DNA from: UBA2316 sp043757515
GTDB lineage: Bacteria > Bdellovibrionota > Bdellovibrionia > Bdellovibrionales > Bdellovibrionaceae
Assembly: GCA_043757515.1 (NCBI GenBank)
Contig: JAYVPD010000012.1
Span: 25,284-89,283, forward strand
Length of the DNA stretch: 64,000 nt
Reading direction: 5' to 3'
The notes below the pieces were generated by a model. The model saw nothing but the letters and a program-made list of their open reading frames with translations. It did not search any database and was not told the DNA's origin. Of the stretch, positions 15,493 through 23,286 are shown piece after piece (positions within the stretch are counted from its first letter, which is position 1; every line of letters begins with the position of its first letter). Both the position numbers and the translations under genes were made by a program.

Positions 15493-17758
15493 TGACGAAA
15501 CCCAGTGTTCCAGTAGATTGAGATTCCACCCCTACACCGTCTTTTTGAAATGTTTCTCGGTTACTTTTATCCTGGCGGCCTTCAAGTCTTAAAATTAAAT
15601 TGGCATTGATTCGATTTTCAATCGTCAAAGTAAAACTCGTAAGTTTTTGTCCGTCAGTAAATGATTCTCCAAAAATTAGATTGTCTTTGTCATCAGCGAC
15701 TTCATATCTTGGCGAGACAGCCCATTTTTTACTAAATTGATATTTGGAATACACTGCAGTTCCGGTTGCGCTATATATTCCATGTACATAGCTATCAAAA
15801 TTGATTGCAAACGAAAGCTTGTCATTCACTTTGTAAGAAGCAATAAAGTCATACAGGTTGCGATTTTGAACTGTATTTCCTGCGTCTAGATTTGTAGGAA
15901 GGGTACTTGTACCACCCATTGTGTTTAAATAAAAAGAAAGTGAATCTGTAGGATTCCAATTGATTTGGGTTCCATAGGATTTTTGACGAGAGTTAACGTA
16001 CGAATTATTCCAACCATCTGCAACCAATGCCATAACTGAAAGTTTATCATTTATAGAATAGGTAGCCTTTACGCCTTGATGCCAAGCGGGTTGAAAATAC
16101 CCACAAAGTAAACCGCGTGAATAATTCCAGTCATCTTGAGTTTCGGCTACTTCAAAACCAATATGAGTATAGAATCGGCCCACTTCTATTTTTAAGCTTT
16201 CTAAGAGTTTATAACCAACATAAGCCTGATTCATATTTATTTGCGCCGCATCCGTCTTTGTGCCTGACAAAACTTGCATCGCTGGACCATATCCAAAGTC
16301 TAAAGTAGTCGATAGTTGTGAAATTGTTTTTTGAATTTGTAAATGCGCGTAACTGATTTGTAAATCGTCGTGGTACAAATCGAAAACACGGTATTTATTT
16401 TGCGATTTTGAATCAGCAGCTGTCGGTGTTGCTGTATTAACGGCTGGATTGTTGCTATTGTATAAATAGTAACCATCAACAGAGCCTTTTAATGTCACTC
16501 CAGAAAATAGTTCTACTAATTTATTTAGGTCTTCGTCTTTAGGTTTTTGATCAGCGTCTGTTAGGGCAATATAATATGAAATATCTTTGTCGATTTGACT
16601 AGTTAAATGAATTCTAAAATGATTGATAATTTGAATAGTCCCAGCCGCATCTAGGTCTTGGCTAAACGGACTATCTATGCCTCGCAATAGAGTGATCTCG
16701 ACTGGTTCCCGAGTTGCCAAATTGAAAGCCAGGACACCGGACGCCATCAGTATCAGACTACCATAGGCGTAAGTTTTTAGTCTCCAAAATTGAAATGAAG
16801 AGTTATCTAAACTACTGTAACTAATCAGTCCCCTGGGTTTCTTAACTTTTTTCATTATCTCATCACAGGCATCGACACAGGCTGTGCATGAAATACATTC
16901 CATTTGAAGGCCGTTTCGAATATCAATTCCAGTTGGACACACTTCTACACATCGATTGCAGCCGACACAGTCCCCGGTGTTTCGGCCTAGGTTTTTAAAA
17001 TCTCGCCTGGGTTCGCCCCGTTTTTGGTCGTAGACAATAGCTAAAGAGGAAGGCTCCATCAGTACGCTTTGTATGCGGCCATAGGGACACATGATGATGC
17101 AGAACTGTTCGCGAAACCAAGCAAAATTAAAAAGCAGGACAGCGGTGAATGCCATCACAAGTAAAAAATAATTCCAGTTATCAGTGGGCGAACCGTTTAT
17201 CATCTTAAGGAGCTCTATAGATCCTGTAAAATAAGCGACGAAACTATGAGCGAATAGAGTTGAAACCAAGAAAAATAATATCCATTTAAATGTTTTTTTC
17301 CTAAATTTTAAAAAGGACCAAGATTCTAAATTGAGTTTCCGCCTTTCAATATATTTTCCTTCGGTCCAAATTTCAATTTTACGATAAACAGCATCTATAA
17401 AAACAGTTTGAGGGCAGGCCCAACCGCACCATATTCGACCCCAAATCGATGTTACCAAAGCTAGGCCTAAAGTCAAAATCGCTAGTAATAGAAAAATAAG
17501 TGGCGCATCATGAGACTTAAAAATCAGTCCAAAAAAAATAAACTCACGGCTTTGAATATTTAGCAGGACCAGTTGATGCCCTTGAAAGTGAATCCAAGGA
17601 AGACCTAAAAAAACAAGCAGCAAACCAATTTGAACCCGAGTTCGATGCTTTCTAAAATAACCCTGAACCTCGGCGGGAATAATATTTATTCTAGCGCCGT
17701 GTTCGTCAATACTGGTTAGTTTGAATTGGTCTTTGCGTTTGTCATTGTTCTGTTGCAT
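15482..17758 (-). CDS. ccoG: CcoG (FixG/RdxA) cbb3 assembly protein fused to an outer-membrane beta-barrel
   Basis: 758 residues. Residues 1-400 are CcoG, a membrane iron-sulfur protein needed for copper delivery to cbb3 oxidase: helices near 42-56, 88-106, 158-178, 196-214 and 328-346, 'CGWACPQT' at 111-118, 'CIIMCPYG', and two 4Fe-4S sets (C264/267/270/274 and C288/291/294/298). The usual C-terminal Ig-like domain is cut short near residue 400. From about 410 the chain becomes a porin of the BBP2/OmpL type: 'FSGVTLKGSVDGYYLYN', 'YRVFDLYHDDLQISYAHL', many strands, and a terminal Phe. The porin part has no signal peptide of its own. Last gene of the cco operon, 5 bp after ccoP. The fusion looks like a deletion joining two genes. 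Confidence 0.85.
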   Translation of the reverse strand: MQQNNDKRKDQFKLTSIDEHGARINIIPAEVQGYFRKHRTRVQIGLLLVFLGLPWIHFQGHQLVLLNIQSREFIFFGLIFKSHDAPLIFLLLAILTLGLALVTSIWGRIWCGWACPQTVFIDAVYRKIEIWTEGKYIERRKLNLESWSFLKFRKKTFKWILFFLVSTLFAHSFVAYFTGSIELLKMINGSPTDNWNYFLLVMAFTAVLLFNFAWFREQFCIIMCPYGRIQSVLMEPSSLAIVYDQKRGEPRRDFKNLGRNTGDCVGCNRCVEVCPTGIDIRNGLQMECISCTACVDACDEIMKKVKKPRGLISYSSLDNSSFQFWRLKTYAYGSLILMASGVLAFNLATREPVEITLLRGIDSPFSQDLDAAGTIQIINHFRIHLTSQIDKDISYYIALTDADQKPKDEDLNKLVELFSGVTLKGSVDGYYLYNSNNPAVNTATPTAADSKSQNKYRVFDLYHDDLQISYAHLQIQKTISQLSTTLDFGYGPAMQVLSGTKTDAAQINMNQAYVGYKLLESLKIEVGRFYTHIGFEVAETQDDWNYSRGLLCGYFQPAWHQGVKATYSINDKLSVMALVADGWNNSYVNSRQKSYGTQINWNPTDSLSFYLNTMGGTSTLPTNLDAGNTVQNRNLYDFIASYKVNDKLSFAINFDSYVHGIYSATGTAVYSKYQFSKKWAVSPRYEVADDKDNLIFGESFTDGQKLTSFTLTIENRINANLILRLEGRQDKSNRETFQKDGVGVESQSTGTLGFVTNF

Positions 17759-17763
17759 AGGGG

Positions 17764-18333
17764 TTACTCGATCAGGTTCCCTTGTGCGGCTTTAGCATTA
17801 GCAGGATTGGAACCTTTTTTTGAAATAACATAAGCGGTGACTGAATAGATTTCTTCAGTTGAAAGCATCTGATCCCATTCTGGCATGCCTTTGTCCAAAA
17901 CACCCTCACGAATAACTTTTACGATATCTTGTCTGGATCCTTTGCCGTGAATCCAATAGTTATCAGTTAGATTTGGCCCAACCTGGCCTTGTAAATTAGC
18001 GCCATGGCATACTACACAACGAGCAATATAAATCTGCTCGCCATTCGAAATAGAATTTGGCCCTTTCATAGCGGCCGCAAGTAAGTCTTCTGATTCCAAA
18101 AGTTTTGGTTCGTGCAATCGATTGGTTTCAATCGCAAGCATAGCCGCCGCTAGTTCCTGTTTCAAAGTTGGTCCGCTTCCCGACGCATAGTGAATGAAAT
18201 AAATAAAGGCGAAAATAATTGTGAAAAAAAAGGTCCACAGCCACCACCCCGGTAAAGGGTTATCCAGTTCTGTTATACCGTCATAGCTATGACCACTCAG
18301 TTCAAGGTCTTTATCAATTTTATCATCAGTCAT
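17764..18333 (-). CDS. ccoP: cbb3 oxidase subunit III, mono-haem CcoP
   Basis: ATG 18333 is chosen (GGAG 6 bp upstream; MTDDKIDKDLELSGHSYDG), shorter than the open frame from 18450; 189 residues. A CcoP N-terminal domain has 'LDNPLPGWWLWTFFFTIIF' as the membrane anchor near 30-50. A single class I cytochrome c domain follows with C-x2-C-H in 'ARCVVCHGANLQG' and axial Met in 'KGMPEW'. Typical CcoP has two haem domains, so this is a short form. It passes electrons towards the haem-copper centre. Start overlaps the ccoQ stop. Confidence 0.92.
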   Translation of the reverse strand: MTDDKIDKDLELSGHSYDGITELDNPLPGWWLWTFFFTIIFAFIYFIHYASGSGPTLKQELAAAMLAIETNRLHEPKLLESEDLLAAAMKGPNSISNGEQIYIARCVVCHGANLQGQVGPNLTDNYWIHGKGSRQDIVKVIREGVLDKGMPEWDQMLSTEEIYSVTAYVISKKGSNPANAKAAQGNLIE

Positions 18334-18496
18334 GGGATTCTCCGGCTTCAAATGGTAAGGTTTCAATTCTTTTATAGAGAATTCTATTTCGGCTGATGGA
18401 GGTCCACCAAAGTACGCCAACAAAAAAGAGGAAAAAAATAATAAGTCCAATTGAAGTTAAATAAGTGTCGTTAAAGTAGGATAGTCCGTCTTTCAT
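18326..18496 (-). CDS. ccoQ: cbb3 oxidase small subunit CcoQ
   Basis: 56 residues from ATG 18496, which overlaps the TAA of ccoNO (TAATG on the minus strand). One membrane helix, 'LTSIGLIIFFLFFVGVLWW', then a short charged tail 'RNRILYKRIETLPFEAGE'. Size, helix and position between ccoO and ccoP define CcoQ, which stabilises the complex. The longer frame to 18523 is not needed. Confidence 0.88.
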   Translation of the reverse strand: MKDGLSYFNDTYLTSIGLIIFFLFFVGVLWWTSISRNRILYKRIETLPFEAGESHD

Positions 18497-20598
18497 TATT
18501 TTTTTCCTTTTTGTCCTAGACATTGAATATAGGCAATTAAAGCTACGATTTCCTTTTTTTCCATTCCAGCAGGCACGCCGTTAGCTTCTAGGTCTTTGGC
18601 AATTTCAAGCGCTTGTTTTTGAGCAACAATATCCGCATTTGCAACGGTGTCGTCATCATATGGGACGCCTAAATACCGCATCACAGATAGTTCTTTTCGC
18701 AGAGGCAAAAAATCCATCGAGTGTTCGATCAGCCAAGGATAGTTGGGCATAATACTTTTTTGCGTCATGCTTCGGGGGTCTATCATGTGATTGTAGTGCC
18801 ACAGATTATTATATTTTTTTCCAACACGAGCTAAATCAGGCCCTGTTCTTTTGGATCCCCATTGAAAGGGTCGATCATACATGGATTCTTCAATCGTTGA
18901 CGCTTTTCCATAGCGTAAAACATCAGCAGGTATTTGTCGAATCTGCTGAGAATGGCAAAGGTAGCAGCCTTCACGAATATAAAGTCCACGCCCCGCTAAT
19001 TCCAAAGGGGTGTAAGGTTCAGTCGCATCGTTCGGACTGATATAGCGATTAAGAGACAAGGTTGGGTAGATTTCAATTATCGAACCAACTGCGATGGCTA
19101 AAAAAGCAAGAACTGAAAATGTAAAACCAAGGCCTTCTAGCTTTCTATGTGGGTCTTCATTTTTTTCATCAAAGCCAGTTCTTGATACTTCCACGCCGCT
19201 GTCTTGCACCGTTTTAGGCGCCAGTTGAATTGTTTTATAGACGTTGTAAATCATCAGCATAAAACCGACGATAAAAAGAAATCCGCCTCCTGCCCGAACC
19301 CAGTAAAGGGGAACAATTTTAGAAACAGTTTCTACAAAATCGGGGTACGACAGTTTGCCGTTTGGCTCGACCGCCAGCCACATCAGACCCTGAGTAATGC
19401 CCGCTGTGAGCATCGACGTGTAATAGAGCACAACGCCGGTTAGCGCGATCCAAAAATGCTGCTGCATTAGTTTTTCACTGTACATCTTAGTGTTCCAGAG
19501 TTTTGGAATCAGGTAGTAAAACATACCAAAAATAAGCATACCATTCCAGCCAAGAGCACCGCCATGAACGTGCCCAATGATCCAATCTGTGTAGTGGCCA
19601 AGGGCGCTTACACTTTTTATGGACAACAAGGGGCCTTCGAAAGTCGCCATTCCATAAAATGTTAAGGCGGCAATAAAAAATCGAATAATTGGATCGGACC
19701 GCAGCCTTTGCCAAGCCCCTTTGATTGTCAAAAGGCCATTGATCATGCCGCCCCAACTGGGGGCCCAAAGCATAACTGAAAAAACCATTCCCAGAGTTTG
19801 CGCCCAATCAGGTAAAGACGTGTAAAGCAAATGATGAGGACCCGCCCAAATATAAATAAATACCAACGCCCAAAAATGAATGATGGAAAGGCGATAGGAA
19901 TAAACTGGCCTACTAGCAGCTTTTGGAACAAAATAGTACATCAAACCAAGGAAGGGAGTCGTTAAAAAGAAAGCAACGGCATTGTGTCCATACCACCACT
20001 GAACTAGCGCATCCTGAATTCCTGAATAAACAGGAAAACTTTTAAACGCAGCGACTGGGATTTCGATGGAATTAACAATATGCAAAACGGCGACTGTTAT
20101 GATTGTGGCGATATAAAACCAAATCGCCACATACATGTGTTTTTCGCGTCGATTTTTAATCGCACCAAAAAAATTGACAGCAAAAACAACCCAAATCAGT
20201 GTGATAGCGATGTCAATAGGCCATTCCAGTTCGGCGTATTCTTTTGATTGAGTGTAACCCAGGGGTAAGGTAATAGCGGCAGAGACTATAATAAGTTGCC
20301 AGCCCCAAAAATGGATTTTTGAAAGAGTATCTGAAAGCATTCGGGTTTTAAGCAACCGTTGTGTTGAATAATAAATCCCGGCAAAAATAGCATTTCCTGC
20401 AAATGCAAAGATAGCGGCGTTGGTATGCAAGGGTCGCAAGCGACCGAAAGTAATCCATTCTAAATTAAAATTCATAGGCCAGTAGGCCAGTTGCAAAGCG
20501 ATGACTAATCCAAATAGAAAGGCAGCGCCTCCCCAAATTAGTGTGGCTAGCACAAACTTTTTAACGATCTCGTCGTCATATTTTATAAATTCTTTCAT
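18496..20598 (-). CDS. ccoNO: cbb3 oxidase subunit I-II fusion CcoNO
   Basis: 700 residues. Residues 1-460 are CcoN, the catalytic 12-helix haem-copper subunit, with His ligands visible in 'RPLHTNAAIFAF', 'WWYGHNAVAFFL', 'GPHHLLYTSLPDW' and 'GHVHGGALGWNGM'. Residues of about 500-700 are CcoO: an anchor helix ('LGFTFSVLAFLAIAVGSI'), haem-binding 'CYLCHSQQ' and axial Met in 'SIMPNYPWL'. CcoN and CcoO are separate in most proteobacteria; fused forms are known in Bacteroidetes and Bdellovibrio relatives. It reduces oxygen with high affinity while pumping protons. Starts within the end of ccoS. Confidence 0.95.
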   Translation of the reverse strand: MKEFIKYDDEIVKKFVLATLIWGGAAFLFGLVIALQLAYWPMNFNLEWITFGRLRPLHTNAAIFAFAGNAIFAGIYYSTQRLLKTRMLSDTLSKIHFWGWQLIIVSAAITLPLGYTQSKEYAELEWPIDIAITLIWVVFAVNFFGAIKNRREKHMYVAIWFYIATIITVAVLHIVNSIEIPVAAFKSFPVYSGIQDALVQWWYGHNAVAFFLTTPFLGLMYYFVPKAASRPVYSYRLSIIHFWALVFIYIWAGPHHLLYTSLPDWAQTLGMVFSVMLWAPSWGGMINGLLTIKGAWQRLRSDPIIRFFIAALTFYGMATFEGPLLSIKSVSALGHYTDWIIGHVHGGALGWNGMLIFGMFYYLIPKLWNTKMYSEKLMQQHFWIALTGVVLYYTSMLTAGITQGLMWLAVEPNGKLSYPDFVETVSKIVPLYWVRAGGGFLFIVGFMLMIYNVYKTIQLAPKTVQDSGVEVSRTGFDEKNEDPHRKLEGLGFTFSVLAFLAIAVGSIIEIYPTLSLNRYISPNDATEPYTPLELAGRGLYIREGCYLCHSQQIRQIPADVLRYGKASTIEESMYDRPFQWGSKRTGPDLARVGKKYNNLWHYNHMIDPRSMTQKSIMPNYPWLIEHSMDFLPLRKELSVMRYLGVPYDDDTVANADIVAQKQALEIAKDLEANGVPAGMEKKEIVALIAYIQCLGQKGKK

Positions 20599-20753
20599 TT
20601 TTGAACCCTTTCATGGTCATCATTTTCAAGTATTCGATGGGCGGGAGTTTCGGTGTCTTCAAATTGCCCGTTGTCGGCAGCCCACATAAAGGCCCCAACG
20701 AAACCGAAACCAAGAATCAGTGCCAAGGGAATCATGAGAATAAGAATATTCAT
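20595..20753 (-). CDS. ccoS: cbb3 maturation protein CcoS
   Basis: A 52-residue gene starting at ATG 20753, which overlaps the TGA of ccoI (ATGA), and ending inside the start of ccoNO. The sequence begins 'MNILILMIPLALILGFGF' and continues 'VGAFMWAADNGQFED', the CcoS hallmark of one helix followed by the W-x4-GQF/Y-D/E motif. CcoS is required to insert haem b and copper into the oxidase. Overlaps on both sides make it part of one tightly coupled operon. Confidence 0.9.
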   Translation of the reverse strand: MNILILMIPLALILGFGFVGAFMWAADNGQFEDTETPAHRILENDDHERVQK

Positions 20754-23017
20754 CGAAGCCCCCAAAGCGTGGAAAAAATAATGAGTACAGAACTAATTGG
20801 CATTAAGATCGCGGCTAACCAGGGACTCACATAGCCAGACAACGCTAAAACCGCGCCGGTCAGATTGTAAATTAAGGAAAACCCAAGATTTCGTGTCAAA
20901 ACGTGCTTGGCTTTTTTAGAAAGCTCAAACAAATCGATTAATGAAGTTAAACCGCCGCGGGTAAAGCAAACATCAGCTGCGTGCAAATTAATGTAGGTAC
21001 TTCCTTTAACAGCAATGCCTATATCCGCAACAGCCAGCGACGGCGAATCATTTGTACCATCTCCAATCATGCATGTATTTTTGAAAGACTGGACAATTTC
21101 AGATTTTTTATTTGAACTTAGGTTTCCAAAAGACTGGACTAAGGGAATCCCCGTGATAAAAGCAATTCTATCGACGCGACTTTTTGAATCGCCAGAAACG
21201 ATAAAGCAATTAAGTCCACTTTTTTGCAACGTTTGAATACAGTGTGCTGATTCCTCTCTTAAGGAGTTTTCAAAGTTCAAGGTGGCGATAGTTTGACCGT
21301 TTCTTTTTAAATCAATTTCCAGTCCATAACTTTCAGTTTGGTTCACAGCAGTTGCCAATTCATAATTTTCTGTTCCTAAAACGCCACTCACCCCGAAACC
21401 GGCGGTTTCACAACATCCCGTTAAGACTGCAGGCTCAGATTTCGACCATATTTTACGCAGGGCAAAGGCAATCGGATGATAGGAATGAGTCTCTAGTCCT
21501 AAAATAATGGATTTTGTTTTGTCAGTGAGGAATTTGGGTTTCGATGAAACTAGTTGCAAATCCGTTTCTGTCAAGGTGCCTGTTTTATCGAAAAAAATAT
21601 TTTTGAGACTAAGTAATTTTTCGAACACGTCCGCATTTTTTACAAGGATTCCTTTTTCCTGGGCTTTTTTTACAGCTAATGCAATTGCCAATGGCGATCC
21701 CAATGCCAGTGCGCACGGGCAGGCTAGGACCAGGAGGGCAAGTGATCTATTGAAAGCCTCTTGAGGATCGTGATTGAAATAGAAGATAAAAAACAGAATA
21801 GCGACGGCAAATACGGTTAGAATTAAAATATGGGCCGTTCGATCGGTCAGAGTGATGAATTTGGATTTGCTCCATAGGCCTTCATTGAGTTGTTTCAGCG
21901 TATTTGCTAAATGGGAATTGGACGCCCGATTTTTGGCCCTTAGATAGACTATCGGACTGATAATTTTGGAACCGGCTTGAATTTCCATGCCCATTTCAAA
22001 TTTTCTTGGCATGGGTTCGCCATTCAAGACAGAGACATCGACCAGCGCAGATTTATTTTCAATGTGCCCATCAACGGGAACTATTTGTCCTTGAACAAGC
22101 TTTATCAGATCGCCCGAATTAACTTCAGACAATGGTATTTTAGTTTCAGTCAATCCATCGATCCTTAAAAATGAGTCACTGACCATAATGTCTTCTAGCT
22201 CTAGCGAAGTTAAATATTTTTGCTGAATTTTTTTAAGTAAATACCGAGAACTCAATATAAGAAAAATAAAACTAGCCGTAGAATCAAAATAGATCGCATC
22301 GTTTCCTCGAATTAAATTAATGGTTGAAAGAAAAAAACCAGTCAGCATGGCTACTGTAATAGGCAGATCAATACTGATCATCCGCATTTTTAAACTTGAC
22401 CAGGCACCCTTGTAGAACGAAGTACTCGAATAGAAAATTATAGGAAGAAACAAAAGAAAACTCATCCAATTGAAAGCGAGTTTCCATGGTCCTAGTAAAC
22501 CAGAATAAACTGGAATAACAAATAACATGATATTTCCGGCACAGGCTCCTGCTACGGCAAGTTTTTTTAAAGCGGTTTTATTTTCCCTTTCTTGAATGCC
22601 TTTAATTTCCTGGGATGCTTTTAAAAACTGACCCGCATACCCCAGTGCTGACAAAGTGGTCATGCATTTTGTTAGTGAGAATCCATTTTTAACTTTAAGG
22701 TAGAGTTTAGACTGGCTAAAATCCACTCGAGCGATTTCAACCTCTGAATCATAGTAAGGCAACTTTTCAATAAGATGCACACAGGCTGAGCAATGTAGAC
22801 CTTCAACATAAAGCTGATAGTCAAACGAGCCTAAGTTTAATTTATACAACATTTTAAAATTAGGCTGATCCAAATAGCTTAATTCTGGAATGGGAACTTT
22901 GTATTGAAAATTTCCGTCTAGAGTTTCGCACCCTAAACAGCAATATTTGGATCCAGCCGCAGGGGAGCCACAAAATTTGCAATTTGAATGGGCCAAAGCC
23001 TCGGCCAAGATTTTCAT
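20750..23017 (-). CDS. ccoI: Copper-exporting P1B ATPase for cbb3 assembly, CcoI
   Basis: 755 residues. A Cys-rich N-terminal zinc-ribbon-like segment ('CKFCGSPAAGSKYCCLGC', residues 15-32) is typical of the CcoI/FixI branch. It is followed by a metal-binding domain with 'GLHCSACVHL', about eight helices, the metal-path motif 'CPCALALG', the phosphorylation loop 'FDKTGTLTE' and the hinge 'GDGTNDSPSLA'. It delivers copper across the inner membrane for the CuB site. First gene of the minus-strand cco operon; every following gene overlaps or nearly abuts. No strong ribosome site is seen at ATG 23017. Confidence 0.93.
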   Translation of the reverse strand: MKILAEALAHSNCKFCGSPAAGSKYCCLGCETLDGNFQYKVPIPELSYLDQPNFKMLYKLNLGSFDYQLYVEGLHCSACVHLIEKLPYYDSEVEIARVDFSQSKLYLKVKNGFSLTKCMTTLSALGYAGQFLKASQEIKGIQERENKTALKKLAVAGACAGNIMLFVIPVYSGLLGPWKLAFNWMSFLLFLPIIFYSSTSFYKGAWSSLKMRMISIDLPITVAMLTGFFLSTINLIRGNDAIYFDSTASFIFLILSSRYLLKKIQQKYLTSLELEDIMVSDSFLRIDGLTETKIPLSEVNSGDLIKLVQGQIVPVDGHIENKSALVDVSVLNGEPMPRKFEMGMEIQAGSKIISPIVYLRAKNRASNSHLANTLKQLNEGLWSKSKFITLTDRTAHILILTVFAVAILFFIFYFNHDPQEAFNRSLALLVLACPCALALGSPLAIALAVKKAQEKGILVKNADVFEKLLSLKNIFFDKTGTLTETDLQLVSSKPKFLTDKTKSIILGLETHSYHPIAFALRKIWSKSEPAVLTGCCETAGFGVSGVLGTENYELATAVNQTESYGLEIDLKRNGQTIATLNFENSLREESAHCIQTLQKSGLNCFIVSGDSKSRVDRIAFITGIPLVQSFGNLSSNKKSEIVQSFKNTCMIGDGTNDSPSLAVADIGIAVKGSTYINLHAADVCFTRGGLTSLIDLFELSKKAKHVLTRNLGFSLIYNLTGAVLALSGYVSPWLAAILMPISSVLIIFSTLWGLR

Positions 23018-23082
23018 GATGCAAAATCTTATTCCAAAATGACAGCCAGACCTCAGATGAAAAATAGGCTGGAATGGGTTCT

Positions 23083-23101
23083 AATTTTGGGACAATTTGT
23101 C
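23083..23101 (-). promoter_or_regulatory. Palindromic element upstream of the cco operon
   Basis: Read on the minus strand it is GACAAATTGTCCCAAAATT, whose first 11 bp are the palindrome GACAA-N-TTGTC. A copy with one mismatch (18/19) lies at 41225-41243 in the same orientation to its gene. It is 66-84 bp upstream of the ccoI start codon, a fitting place for an activator or repressor site. The regulator is unknown. Confidence 0.6.
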
Positions 23102-23286
23102 ACTATGTTTGGACGAGTTTCGACATTTTGTCCGCATCGTTGAGAAATGCTTGGTTTTAAACTTTGCAAAGTTGAAAGGCGTGTTAAGAATTCGGGAGAA
23201 TGACTTTTCTCAAATTGAGATTCTGTTCTTTTTTGATACGAGACTTTTTTCTTCAAAAAATCTAGAATGTTGCCGATAAAGGTCAA

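Noticed and set aside
18334..18450. Longer N-terminus for CcoP
   Set aside because: The extension lies inside ccoQ in another frame, while ATG 18333 has a good ribosome site and gives the normal CcoP start.
23033..23049. Possible sigma-54 promoter upstream of ccoI
   Set aside because: The -12 position reads GG instead of GC and the predicted start would leave only about 5 nt before the ATG.
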